Positions 34,925 through 46,203 of a stretch of 64,000 nucleotides of DNA are shown piece after piece (position 1 is the stretch's first letter; each line of letters opens with the position of its first letter). The notes under the pieces are model-generated. The model searched no databases. It saw only the letters and a program-made list of their open reading frames with translations, and was not told where the DNA came from. This DNA is from Methylobacterium sp. J-078 (lineage in GTDB: Bacteria > Pseudomonadota > Alphaproteobacteria > Rhizobiales > Beijerinckiaceae), in assembly GCF_022829285.1 (NCBI RefSeq), contig NZ_JAKSYI010000096.1, positions 62,001-126,000 on the forward strand, given 5' to 3'. The position numbers and the translations under genes are program-made.

Positions 34925-36775
34925 TCAGTGACCGGCCTTTTTCGGCCCGTCCTTCCGGGGCATGTAGAGGTCGGTGATGGTGCCCTCGAAGGCCTCGGCC
35001 GCCAGTCCGATCGTCTCCGACAGGGTCGGGTGCGGGTGGATGGTCAGGCCGATATCCTCGGCATCCGCCCCCATCTCGATGGCGAGTGCCGCCTCCGCGA
35101 TGAGGTCGCCCGCCGACGGCCCGACGATGCCGCAGCCGAGGATGCGGTCGGTCTCGGGGTCGAACAGGACCTTGGTCAGGCCCTCCTCGCGCCCCAGCGC
35201 CAGGGAGCGCCCCGAGGCCGCCCAGGGGAACACGCCCTTGCCGACCTTGATGCCCTTCGCCTTGGCCTCGTTCTCCGTCATGCCGACCCAGGCCACCTCG
35301 GGGTCCGTGTAGGCCACGGAGGGGATGACCTTGGCGTCGAAGGCGCTGGCCTTGCCGGCGGCGACCTCGGCCGCGACCTTGCCCTCATGCGTCGCCTTGT
35401 GGGCGAGCATCGGCTGGCCGACCACGTCGCCGATGGCGAAGATGTGGGGCACGTTGGTGCGCATCTGCTTGTCCACGGCGATGAAGCCGCGCTCGTCCAC
35501 GGCCACACCCGCCGCCTCCGCGCCGATGCGCTTGCCGTTCGGTCGCCGCCCCACCGAGACCAGCACCTTGTCGAAGGTGTCGCTCGCCGGCGCGGTGCCG
35601 CCCTCGAACGAGACCTTCAGGCCCTCCGGCGTCGCCGCGACGGCGGTGACCTTGGCCTTGAGGTGGATGGCCTCGTACTGCTTCTGGATGCGCTTCATCA
35701 GCGGCGTGACCATGTCCTTGTCCGCGCCGGGGATGATCTGGTCCATCAGCTCGACGATGGTCACCTTCGAGCCGAGCGCGTGGTAGACGGTTGCCATCTC
35801 CAGCCCGATGATGCCGCCGCCGATCACGAGGAGGCGGGCCGGCACGCCGTCGAGTTCGAGCGCGCCGGTCGAGTCGATGACCCGGGGGTCGTCGTGCGGG
35901 ATGAAGGGCATCTGCACCGGCTCGGAACCCGCCGCGATGATCGCGTGGTCGAAGCCGATGATCCGGGTCTGGCCCTCGTGCTCCACCGCGACCTGGTGGG
36001 GCGAGACGAAGCGGGCCTCGCCCGTCACCACCGTGACCTTGCGCTGCTTGGCGAGCCCGTTGAGGCCGCCGGTGAGGCGCTTGACCACCCCGTCCTTCCA
36101 CTCACGAAGCTTGTCGATGTCGATCTGCGGCGCCGTGAAGGAGATGCCGTGCGCCGCCATGGCGTGGCTCTCGTCGATGACCTTGGCCGCGTGCAGCAGG
36201 GCTTTGGACGGGATGCAGCCCACGTTGAGGCAGACGCCGCCGAGGCTCGGCCAGCGCTCGACGAGCACCACCGACTGCCCGAGATCGGCCGCCCGGAAGG
36301 CCGCGGTGTAGCCGCCGGGGCCGGCGCCGATGACGAGGACCTGCGCCCGCATCTCCTCGCCGGAGACCGGAGCCGCGCCCTGGGGGGCGGCGGCCTTGGT
36401 GGCACCGGCACCGCCCTGGGTCGCGGCCGAGCCGTAGCCGGCCTGACCCTCGCCCGGGGCGTGGGCGGCGGCCGGAGCGGCGGCTGCGCCGGTCTTGGTG
36501 GTGTCCGTCACGGTGGGCTTGGCCGCGCCGGCACCGGCGGTCTCGGCCATCACCAGGATCAGGTCGCCCTGGCTCACCGTGTCGCCCGGCTTGATCTTCA
36601 CCTCGGCCACCGTGCCGGCCACCGGGGACGGGATGTCCATGGTGGCCTTGTCGGATTCCAGCACGATGATCACGTCGTCGGCCGAGATCACGTCGCCGGG
36701 GCTGACGCTAACCTCGATCACGGGCACGTTCTTGAAGTCGCCGATATCCGGCAGGTGGACGTCGTTGCTGCTCAT
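34925..36775 (-). CDS. lpdA: Dihydrolipoyl dehydrogenase (E3) with N-terminal lipoyl domain
   Basis: 616 residues, longer than the usual 470, because of an N-terminal lipoyl domain (about 1-80; Lys43 in ESDKATMD) and an Ala/Gly/Thr linker (about 82-140). The flavoprotein follows: FAD site IGAGPGGYTAAFRAADLGQS, redox disulfide GGVCLNVGCIPSKALL, NAD site VIGGGIIGLEMATVYHALGS and C-terminal catalytic HPHPTLSET. It reoxidises dihydrolipoamide of the pyruvate dehydrogenase complex. It is 44 bp downstream of aceF. Lipoyl-bearing E3 proteins are best known from betaproteobacteria and Neisseria. Confidence 0.95.
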   Translation of the reverse strand: MSSNDVHLPDIGDFKNVPVIEVSVSPGDVISADDVIIVLESDKATMDIPSPVAGTVAEVKIKPGDTVSQGDLILVMAETAGAGAAKPTVTDTTKTGAAAAPAAAHAPGEGQAGYGSAATQGGAGATKAAAPQGAAPVSGEEMRAQVLVIGAGPGGYTAAFRAADLGQSVVLVERWPSLGGVCLNVGCIPSKALLHAAKVIDESHAMAAHGISFTAPQIDIDKLREWKDGVVKRLTGGLNGLAKQRKVTVVTGEARFVSPHQVAVEHEGQTRIIGFDHAIIAAGSEPVQMPFIPHDDPRVIDSTGALELDGVPARLLVIGGGIIGLEMATVYHALGSKVTIVELMDQIIPGADKDMVTPLMKRIQKQYEAIHLKAKVTAVAATPEGLKVSFEGGTAPASDTFDKVLVSVGRRPNGKRIGAEAAGVAVDERGFIAVDKQMRTNVPHIFAIGDVVGQPMLAHKATHEGKVAAEVAAGKASAFDAKVIPSVAYTDPEVAWVGMTENEAKAKGIKVGKGVFPWAASGRSLALGREEGLTKVLFDPETDRILGCGIVGPSAGDLIAEAALAIEMGADAEDIGLTIHPHPTLSETIGLAAEAFEGTITDLYMPRKDGPKKAGH

Positions 36776-36819
36776 CGCTTCACCTCACTCGTTGTTTCGC
36801 GCGGACCGGGCCTCGTACG

Positions 36820-38133
36820 TCAGACGACGAGGCGCCGGACGTCCTCGAGGACGTGGGCGAGGTGGCGGGCGAAGCGCGCGGCGAGCGCACCGTCGATGAC
36901 GCGGTGGTCGTAGGAGAGCGAGAGTGGCACGATCAGGCGCGGCTTGAACTCGGTGCCGTTCCAGACCGGGCTCATCTTGGAGCGGGCCACACCCAGGATC
37001 GCGACTTCCGGCGCGTTGACCAGCGGCGTGAAGGAGGTGCCGCCGATGCCGCCGAGACTCGAGATCGAGAAGGTGGCGCCCTGCATGTCGGCCGCCGAGA
37101 GTTTGCCGTCGCGGGCCTTGGCCGAGATCGCGCCGAGGTCGCGGCTGATCTCGATGATGCCCTTGCGGTCGGCATCCTTGATCACCGGCACGACGAGGCC
37201 GTCCGGCGTGTCCACCGCCACGCCGATGTTGTAGTAGCGCTTGAGGATCAGCGCGTCCTTCTCAGGCGACAGCGAGGCGTTGAACTCGGGATGCTTGCGT
37301 AGGGCCGAGACCGCGGCCTTGATGAGGAACGCCAGCAGAGTGACGCGGTAGCCCTTGTCCTTGAGCTCCTTGCCGGCGTTGTCGAGTTCCTTGCGGTAGG
37401 CATCGGTCTCGGTGATGTCCGACTCGTCCTGGTGGGTGACCAGCGGCACGTTGAGCCAGGACCGGTGCAGGTGCGCGCCGGAGATCTTCTTGATCCGCGA
37501 CAGGGGCTGGGTCTCGATCGGGCCGAACTTCGAGAAATCGACGGCCGGGATCTCTGGGATACCCATGCCGCCGCCCGAGAAGGCGGCCGTGCCGGAGGCC
37601 GCGGGGGCCGGGGCGGCCGAGCGGGTGAGGTGGCCCTTCACGTCCTCCTTGGTGATCCGGCCCTTCTCGCCGGTGCCCTTCACGGCGGTGAGGTCGAGGC
37701 CGAGCTCGCGGGCGAGGCGCCGCACGCCGGGGCTGGCATGGACCTGCGAGAAGTCGGGGAGGTTGCCGGCCGGGGCGGGCGCGCTGGCGGCCGGAGCGGC
37801 GCTCGGGGCCGGCTCCTGCTTGGCCACGAGGGCGGCGCCATCGGCGCCGGCCGGGGCCTCGGCGGCCTTCGCGGCGCCGGCCGTATCACCCTTGGCGCCC
37901 TCGCCCTTGAACACGAGGAGCGGCGAGCCTTCGCTGACCTTGTCGCCGAGCTTGACCAGGATCTTCTCGACCACGCCGGCGCTCGGCGAGGGCACGTCCA
38001 TGGTCGCCTTGTCGGATTCCAGCGAGACCAGCGGGTCGTCGGGCCCGATCGTGTCGCCCTCCTTCACGTGGATCTCGATGATCGGGATGTCCTTGAAGTC
38101 GCCGATGTCCGGAATCTGGATCTCGATACCCAC
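36820..38133 (-). CDS. aceF: Pyruvate dehydrogenase E2, dihydrolipoyllysine acetyltransferase
   Basis: 437 residues. One lipoyl domain (about 1-78; Lys42 in LESDKATMDVPSP), Ala/Pro linker, peripheral-subunit-binding domain (HASPGVRRLARELGLDLTAV, then GRITKEDV) and the acyltransferase domain with the catalytic LSLSYDHRVIDGALAARF near the C-terminus. The sequence contains only one lipoyl domain; the second lies on E3. It transfers acetyl from E1 to CoA. It is 118 bp downstream of aceE. Confidence 0.95.
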   Translation of the reverse strand: MGIEIQIPDIGDFKDIPIIEIHVKEGDTIGPDDPLVSLESDKATMDVPSPSAGVVEKILVKLGDKVSEGSPLLVFKGEGAKGDTAGAAKAAEAPAGADGAALVAKQEPAPSAAPAASAPAPAGNLPDFSQVHASPGVRRLARELGLDLTAVKGTGEKGRITKEDVKGHLTRSAAPAPAASGTAAFSGGGMGIPEIPAVDFSKFGPIETQPLSRIKKISGAHLHRSWLNVPLVTHQDESDITETDAYRKELDNAGKELKDKGYRVTLLAFLIKAAVSALRKHPEFNASLSPEKDALILKRYYNIGVAVDTPDGLVVPVIKDADRKGIIEISRDLGAISAKARDGKLSAADMQGATFSISSLGGIGGTSFTPLVNAPEVAILGVARSKMSPVWNGTEFKPRLIVPLSLSYDHRVIDGALAARFARHLAHVLEDVRRLVV

Positions 38134-38251
38134 TGCGTAGTCTCCCTGGCTGAGTCGAGGCCTCTGGCGGGCCCCCTCGTGCGGTCTGCTCGGTGAAAGG
38201 GTCGGGAAGTCGGGGCGCCGGCCGCGCTCAGGCGGCCGGCGCGAAGTCGGA

Positions 38252-40915
38252 TCAGACGGTCCAGGGTGCCGGCCGGTCCGTTTCGATGCCGTACTTGGCG
38301 ATGGCGTCGGCCACGGTCTGGGCCGGGATCACGCCGTTCTCGGCGAGGCTGTGCAGGGCCGCCACCACGACCCAGTGCCGGTTGACCTCGAAGAAGTCGC
38401 GCAGGCGGACCCGGTAATCCGAGCGGCCGAAGCCGTCGGTGCCGAGCACGCGGTAGCGTCCGGGCACCCAGGTGCGGATCTGGTCGGCGAACAGCCGCAT
38501 GTAGTCCGTCGAGGCGATCACCGGGCCGGTGCGGCCGGTGAGGCAGGTCTCGACGTGGGAGAGGCGCTTGCCCTCCAGCGGGTGCAGGAGGTTCCAGCGC
38601 TCCGCCGCCATGGCATCGCGGCGCAGCTCCGTGAAGCTCGGGCAACTCCAGATGTCGGAACTGATCCCGAAATCCTGCTCCAGGAGTTCGGCGGCCGCGA
38701 TGACCTCGCGCAGGATGGTGCCCGAGCCCAGGAGCTGCACCCGGTGGCCCTTGGTCTTCTCCGCGGGGCCTTCCTTGAACAGGTACATGCCCTTGATGAT
38801 GCCGGCCTCTGCGCCCTCCGGCATGCCGGGGTGCTCGTAGTTCTCGTTCATCACGGTGATGTAGTAGAACACGTCCTCCTGCTCGGCATACATCCGGCGC
38901 AGGCCGTCCTGCACGATCACCGCGACTTCGTACGAGAAGGTCGGGTCGTAGGAGACGCAGTTTGGGATCGTCGAGGACATGAGGTGGCTGTGGCCGTCCT
39001 CGTGCTGCAGGCCCTCGCCGTTCAGGGTCGTGCGCCCGGCGGTGCCGCCGATCATGAAGCCGCGGGCCCGCATGTCGCCCGCCGCCCAGGCGAGATCGCC
39101 GATCCGCTGGAAGCCGAACATCGAGTAGTAGACGTAGAACGGGATCGTCGGCGCGTCGGAATGCGAGTAGGAGGTCGCGGCCGCGATCCAGGACGACATC
39201 GCGCCCGGCTCGTTGATGCCCTCCTGGAGCATCTGACCGTTCTTGTCCTCCTTGTAGTACATGAGCTGGTTGGCATCCTCCGGCCGGTAGAGCTGACCGA
39301 CCTGGGAGAAGATGCCGAACTGGCGGAACATGCCCTCCATGCCGAAGGTGCGGCTCTCGTCGGGCACGATCGGCACGATGCGGTTGCCGATGTTCTTGTC
39401 GCGCAGGAGCGTGTTGAGGATGCGCACGAACGCCATGGTGGTGGAGATCTCGCGCCCCGCGGTCTCCTTCAGCTGCGCGCCGAAGGCCGAGAGCGGCGGG
39501 ATCTCCAGGGATTGCGACTTGCGCCGCCGGGCCGGGAGCGGACCGCCGAGCGCCGCGCGCCGCGCCATCAGGTAGTTGTGCTCGGGGCTGCCCTCGGGGA
39601 ACTTGATGAAGGGGATCTCCTTCAGCTGGTCGTCCGAGAGGTCGATCTGGAAGCGGTCGCGGAACTGCTTGAGGACCGCCTCGCCCATTTTCTTCTGCTG
39701 GTGGGTGATGTTCTGGCCCTCGCCGGACTCGCCCATGCCGTAGCCCTTGACGGTCTTGGCGAGGATGAGGGTCGGCTGGCCCTTGTGCTTGGAGGCGGCG
39801 CTGTAGGCCGCGAACACCTTGCGGGGATCGTGGCCGCCGCGGGTGAGGCGCCAGATGTCGTCGTCCGACCAGTCGGCCACCAGGGCCGCCGTCTCCGGGT
39901 ACTTGCCGAAGAAGTGCTCGCGCACGTAGGCGCCGCTCTTCGACTTGAAGTCCTGGTACTCGCCGTCGACGCATTCCTCCATCAGGCGCGCCAGCATGCC
40001 GGTGCTGTCCTTCTGGATCAGGGCGTCCCACCCTGAGCCCCACAGCACCTTGATGACGTTCCAGCCGGCACCCCGGAAATCGGCCTCGAGCTCCTGCACG
40101 ATCTTGCCGTTGCCGCGCACCGGGCCGTCGAGGCGCTGGAGGTTGCAGTTGATGACGAAGACGAGGTTGTCGAGCTTCTCACGCGCGGCGAGCGCGATGG
40201 CGCCCAGGCTCTCGGGCTCGTCCATCTCGCCGTCGCCCATGAAGGCCCAGACCTTGCGGCCGTCCGTCTGCGCGAGGTTGCGGTGGTGCAGGTAGCGCAG
40301 GAAGCGGGCCTGGTAGATCGCCATCAGGGGCCCGAGGCCCATCGAGACGGTGGGGAACTGCCAGAAGTCCGGCATCAGCCAGGGATGGGGATAGGAGGAC
40401 AGGCCCTTGCCGCCGACTTCCTGGCGGAAGCCCAGGAGCTGCTCCTCGGTCAGGCGGCCTTCGAGGAAGGCGCGGGCATAGACGCCGGGCGAGGAATGGC
40501 CCTGTACGTAGATCAGGTCGCCGCCGTGATTGGCGTCGGCGCCCCGCCAGAAATGCATGAAGCCGGTGTCGTAGAGGGTCGCGGCCGACTGGAAGCTGGC
40601 GATGTGGCCGCCGAGCTCGGACGAATCCTTGTTGGCCCGCAGGATGATCGCGATGGCGTTCCAGCGGATCGCCGAGCGGATGCGGTGCTCGATCGCGCGG
40701 TCGCCGGGATGCGGGTCCTGCTTCTCGGGCAGGATCGTGTTCAGGTAGGCAGTATTGGCCGAATAGGGGACTGGAGCGCCCTTCTTGCGGGCCCCGTCGA
40801 TGACCTGCTCGATCAGGTAATGGGCGCGCTCCGGGCCGTCGACGTCCAGGACGCCGTCCAGCGAATCAAGCCATTCCTGTGTCTCGACCGGATCGAGATC
40901 GCGGCTACGCTCCAT
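38252..40915 (-). CDS. aceE: Pyruvate dehydrogenase E1 component, homodimeric AceE type
   Basis: 887 residues. Thiamine diphosphate motif AFMGDGEMDEPESLGAI followed by NLVFVINCNLQRLDGPVRGN, typical of AceE, and the conserved N-terminal EHRIRSAIRWNAI. It decarboxylates pyruvate and acetylates the lipoyl groups of E2. The ATG at 40915 is chosen because GGAGG (40922-40926 on the complement) lies 6 nt upstream of it, whereas it abuts the in-frame ATG at 40921 with no spacing. First gene of the pyruvate dehydrogenase run aceE-aceF-lpdA. The AceE type is unusual for alphaproteobacteria, most of which use PdhA-PdhB. Confidence 0.96.
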   Translation of the reverse strand: MERSRDLDPVETQEWLDSLDGVLDVDGPERAHYLIEQVIDGARKKGAPVPYSANTAYLNTILPEKQDPHPGDRAIEHRIRSAIRWNAIAIILRANKDSSELGGHIASFQSAATLYDTGFMHFWRGADANHGGDLIYVQGHSSPGVYARAFLEGRLTEEQLLGFRQEVGGKGLSSYPHPWLMPDFWQFPTVSMGLGPLMAIYQARFLRYLHHRNLAQTDGRKVWAFMGDGEMDEPESLGAIALAAREKLDNLVFVINCNLQRLDGPVRGNGKIVQELEADFRGAGWNVIKVLWGSGWDALIQKDSTGMLARLMEECVDGEYQDFKSKSGAYVREHFFGKYPETAALVADWSDDDIWRLTRGGHDPRKVFAAYSAASKHKGQPTLILAKTVKGYGMGESGEGQNITHQQKKMGEAVLKQFRDRFQIDLSDDQLKEIPFIKFPEGSPEHNYLMARRAALGGPLPARRRKSQSLEIPPLSAFGAQLKETAGREISTTMAFVRILNTLLRDKNIGNRIVPIVPDESRTFGMEGMFRQFGIFSQVGQLYRPEDANQLMYYKEDKNGQMLQEGINEPGAMSSWIAAATSYSHSDAPTIPFYVYYSMFGFQRIGDLAWAAGDMRARGFMIGGTAGRTTLNGEGLQHEDGHSHLMSSTIPNCVSYDPTFSYEVAVIVQDGLRRMYAEQEDVFYYITVMNENYEHPGMPEGAEAGIIKGMYLFKEGPAEKTKGHRVQLLGSGTILREVIAAAELLEQDFGISSDIWSCPSFTELRRDAMAAERWNLLHPLEGKRLSHVETCLTGRTGPVIASTDYMRLFADQIRTWVPGRYRVLGTDGFGRSDYRVRLRDFFEVNRHWVVVAALHSLAENGVIPAQTVADAIAKYGIETDRPAPWTV

Positions 40916-41287
40916 GGGCATCCTCCATAACTTTTATGCGGATCGCGGGACCCGCTTATTTGGCTGAGCGCCGTTCAGCAGCGTTCGTGCCAACCCCAAC
41001 CAAGCGCTTTTCGTGTTTTGTGGCAATGGGTTCGCGAAACCACAAAGTCTTCGGTCTGCGATATTTGTTACGCGTTTGAATTTTTTTGTCTGGGTTTCCA
41101 GACCGGCCCGGATGAGGTTGATCGCCGGGTGCCCGTTTTCCCGGCGCGAGACGCATGGATTCGCGTCCGCAAGTGCCTAGGGTTGCATCCGGGTCGGGAC
41201 TGCGGCCGCGCCGCCCCCGGGCTCGTCAACCCAGCCCTGCACGCCCCGCACGGCCGCGCGCCCCTGTCCCGAAATCCGCACCGCGCC
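40916..41287. other. Intergenic region between aceE and the fructose repressor gene
   Basis: 372 bp upstream of aceE; the LacI-type gene ends at 41288 on the same strand, so this is the 5' control region of the pyruvate dehydrogenase run. The part 40990-41100 is AT-richer than the rest and holds a TTTGTGG/CCACAAA dyad (41017-41046). No credible ORF or RNA was seen. Confidence 0.5.
41017..41046. promoter_or_regulatory. Inverted repeat upstream of aceE, candidate operator
   Basis: TTTGTGG (41017-41023), 16-nt spacer, CCACAAA (41040-41046), centred about 116 bp upstream of the aceE start. It could be a regulator site or an mRNA hairpin. Unmatched to a known consensus. Confidence 0.35.
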
Positions 41288-42271
41288 TCAGGCGCGCCGG
41301 GACGAGCCGCGCACGATGAGCCGTCCGCTCAGGGTGACCTTGCGGACGGGTTGGTCCGGCGTCTTCAGGCGGTCGAACAGCAGCGTCATCGCCTGCGCGC
41401 CGATCTCGGCGACCGGCTGCTCGATCACCGTGAGGCCGGGTTCCACGAGGTCCGTCCAGGGCTCGTTGTCGAAGCCGGCGAGGCCGAGGGTTCCGGGTAC
41501 GGCGAGCCCGAGACGCCGGGCCGCCCGCACCGCGCCCATCAGCATCAGACCGTTGGAGAGGACCAGCGCATCGGGGCGGTCGTCCCCGGCCAGCCACGCC
41601 GCCAGGACCGCCTCGGCGGCGGCGGCGTTGGGGGCGGCCACCCGCGCCAGGGGCTCGGCCCCGACCCGGCGCAGCGCGCCCTCGTAGCCCGCCCGGCGCT
41701 CCTGCGCGGTGGAGCTCGTCGCGCCGAACAGGCCGCCGATCCGGCGGTAACCCTGCGCCCAGAGGTGCTCGGCCAACTGGGCGGCCGCCGCCACATTGTC
41801 GAGAACCACGCTGTCATGGGCGCCGGGCGGCCCGGCCCGGTCGATGAGCACCGCCGGCACCTCGAGGTCGCCCGCCTTCATCGCCTCGGCGGTGACCCGG
41901 GTCGGGGCGAAGATGAGGCCGGTGACGCGCTCCTCCTCCATCAGGCGCAGGTACAGGGCCTCGCGGTCCGGGTCCTCGTCGGTGTTGCAGAGGATCACCC
42001 GCATCCCGGCGGCATAGGCCGCATCCTCCACCGCCCGGCTCACCGCTGTGAAGAACGGGTTGCGGATATCGGCCACGATCAGGCCGATGGTCTGGGTCGA
42101 TTGCGAGCGCAGGCGGCGGGCCGAGAGGTTGGGCCTGTAGCCGGTGGCGCGTACCGCCGCCTCGACCTGCTGGCGCAGGGCCTCGCTGACCGGCCCGCGC
42201 CCGAGGGCCCGCGAGACCGTCGCGGTCGAGACCCCCGCCGCACGGGCGACGTCGCGAATCCCGACGCTCAT
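41288..42271 (-). CDS. LacI-family repressor, probable regulator of the fructose regulon
   Basis: 327 residues. HTH in the first 45 (GIRDVARAAGVSTATVSRAL), hinge helix PNLSARRLRSQSTQTIGLIV, then a periplasmic-binding-protein-like effector domain. LacI/FruR-type members recognise GAAAACGTTTTC-like palindromes, and two such sites flank the divergent fructose PTS operon (42326-42338 and 42426-42441). Repression of itself and of the PTS genes, relieved by a fructose phosphate, is the likely circuit; this is inference from site and position. Confidence 0.88.
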   Translation of the reverse strand: MSVGIRDVARAAGVSTATVSRALGRGPVSEALRQQVEAAVRATGYRPNLSARRLRSQSTQTIGLIVADIRNPFFTAVSRAVEDAAYAAGMRVILCNTDEDPDREALYLRLMEEERVTGLIFAPTRVTAEAMKAGDLEVPAVLIDRAGPPGAHDSVVLDNVAAAAQLAEHLWAQGYRRIGGLFGATSSTAQERRAGYEGALRRVGAEPLARVAAPNAAAAEAVLAAWLAGDDRPDALVLSNGLMLMGAVRAARRLGLAVPGTLGLAGFDNEPWTDLVEPGLTVIEQPVAEIGAQAMTLLFDRLKTPDQPVRKVTLSGRLIVRGSSRRA

Positions 42272-42325
42272 CGGGCGGGACGCCTGAGACGGTGCGCGAC
42301 ACCCGGGTGCGGACCGCCTGCGATA

Positions 42326-42338
42326 GGAAACGTTTTCA
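42326..42338. promoter_or_regulatory. LacI-family operator, distal site
   Basis: GGAAACGTTTTCA, one mismatch from the GAAAACGTTTTC palindrome seen at 42426-42441. It lies 55 bp upstream of the repressor start codon and 102 bp (centre to centre) from the second site, so looping or autoregulation is possible. Confidence 0.6.
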
Positions 42339-42413
42339 GCATCATGGCGCCGACATTGGCACCGATACGCAGGGTGGGCAATCGTCGATTTTGCACTATT
42401 TCACCAATCTGGA

Positions 42414-42442
42414 TTGACAGATTTTATGAAAACGTTTTCATT
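42414..42442 (+). promoter_or_regulatory. Promoter of the fructose PTS operon
   Basis: TTGACA at 42414-42419 is a perfect -35 hexamer. A weak -10 (TTCATT, 42437-42442) follows after 17 nt and overlaps the operator palindrome, a classic layout for repression by blocking RNA polymerase. Confidence 0.55.
42426..42441. promoter_or_regulatory. LacI-family operator, perfect palindrome
   Basis: ATGAAAACGTTTTCAT, a perfect 16-bp palindrome overlapping the promoter spacer and -10 region, 45 bp upstream of the fused PTS gene. Confidence 0.75.
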
Positions 42443-42486
42443 GGTTGCAACGAGAAGCCCAACACCCCTGACGGGAGGAGCACGCC

Positions 42487-45059
<2,573 letters not shown>

Positions 45060-45063
<4 letters not shown>

Positions 45064-46031
45064 GCGTCGACGGCGCGCGGGTCGTGACCTGCACCCTGAA
45101 CCCGGCCCTCGACCAGACCGTCGTGCTCGACGCCCTGGTTCCCGGGGCGGTCCACCGCGCCCGCAGCGTGCGCAGCGACGCGGGCGGCAAGGGCGTGAAC
45201 GTCGCCGCCTGCCTGGCTGACTGGGGCGTGCCCGTGGCCGCCACCGGGGTGCTGGGCCAGGACAACGCCGCCCCGTTCCAGGCCCTGATGGAGGCCAAGG
45301 GCATCGCGGATGCCTTCGCGTGGATCCCCGGCGAGACCCGGACCAACCTCAAGCTCCTCGACGCGCAGAGCGGCGACACCACCGACATCAACCTGCCGGG
45401 GCTCGCCGTGACGGCGGACGCCCTGGTCACGGTGCGGGCGGTCCTGCGCAGCCGCGCCGCCGAAGGCGCCCTCGCGGTCCTGGCCGGCAGCCTGCCCGGC
45501 GGCCTGCCGGCCGGGACTTATGCGGACCTCACCGCCGCCCTGGTGGCGCGCGGCGTCCGCGTGATCCTCGACGCGTCCGGGCCGGCCCTCGCCGCCGCCC
45601 TCGCGGCTCCGGCGGACGCCCTCCCCTTCGCGATCAAGCCGAATCGGCACGAGCTGGAGGAATGGGCCGGGCGCCCCCTGCCGACGCTCGCCGCCGTCGC
45701 CGCCGCCGCCCACGACCTGCGGGTGCGGGGCATCCCCCTGGTGGTGGTCTCCCTGGGCGCCGAGGGGGCCCTGTTCGTCACCGAGGCCGAGACGCTGCAC
45801 GCCCTGCCGCCCCCGACCACGATCGCCAGCACGGTGGGGGCCGGCGACGCCCTGGTGGCCGGGCTCGTGGCCGGACTGCATGCGGAGCTGCCCCTGGCCG
45901 ACACCGCCCGCTTGGCGCTCGCCTTCGCGGCCGGCAAGCTCGGCCAGGCCGGGGCGAACCTGCCGCCGCGCGAGACCGTGCGGGCCATCGCCGCCACGGT
46001 GCGGATCGAGACGCTCTCTCACCGGGCGTAG
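45060..46031 (+). CDS. fruK: 1-phosphofructokinase
   Basis: 323 residues, PfkB/ribokinase fold. N-terminal TLNPALDQTVVLDALVPGAV, GGKGVNVAACLADWGVPVAA (substrate site), and the C-terminal STVGAGDALVAGLVAGL with the catalytic Asp. It phosphorylates fructose-1-phosphate, made by FruA, to fructose-1,6-bisphosphate. The ATG overlaps the fruB stop (ATGA at 45060-45063). A long inverted repeat separates it from fruA. Confidence 0.93.
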
Positions 46032-46037
46032 CGCTGG

Positions 46038-46151
46038 CCCCCTCCCCCTTGCGGGGAGGGCGGCGGGGTGGGGGTAGCTCTGCCAGCCTCCGCAGCTTGA
46101 GGGTCGCCCAACCACCCCCACCCCCAACCCCTCTCCGCAAGGGGGAGGGGG
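46038..46151. repeat. Long inverted repeat between fruK and fruA
   Basis: Two 38-nt arms, 46038-46075 and 46114-46151, are near-perfect complements (start CCCCCTCCCCCTTGCGG on the left arm), separated by 38 nt. In RNA it would form a strong GC-rich hairpin in the intercistronic space, 6 bp after the fruK stop, and may stabilise the fruB-fruK transcript or reduce read-through into fruA. The C-tract/G-tract style looks like a mobile intergenic repeat. Confidence 0.8.
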
Positions 46152-46203
46152 ACGCGCGCGAACGACGCAACGATCGAACACGAATCATCAGCAGGAGGAA
46201 GCC

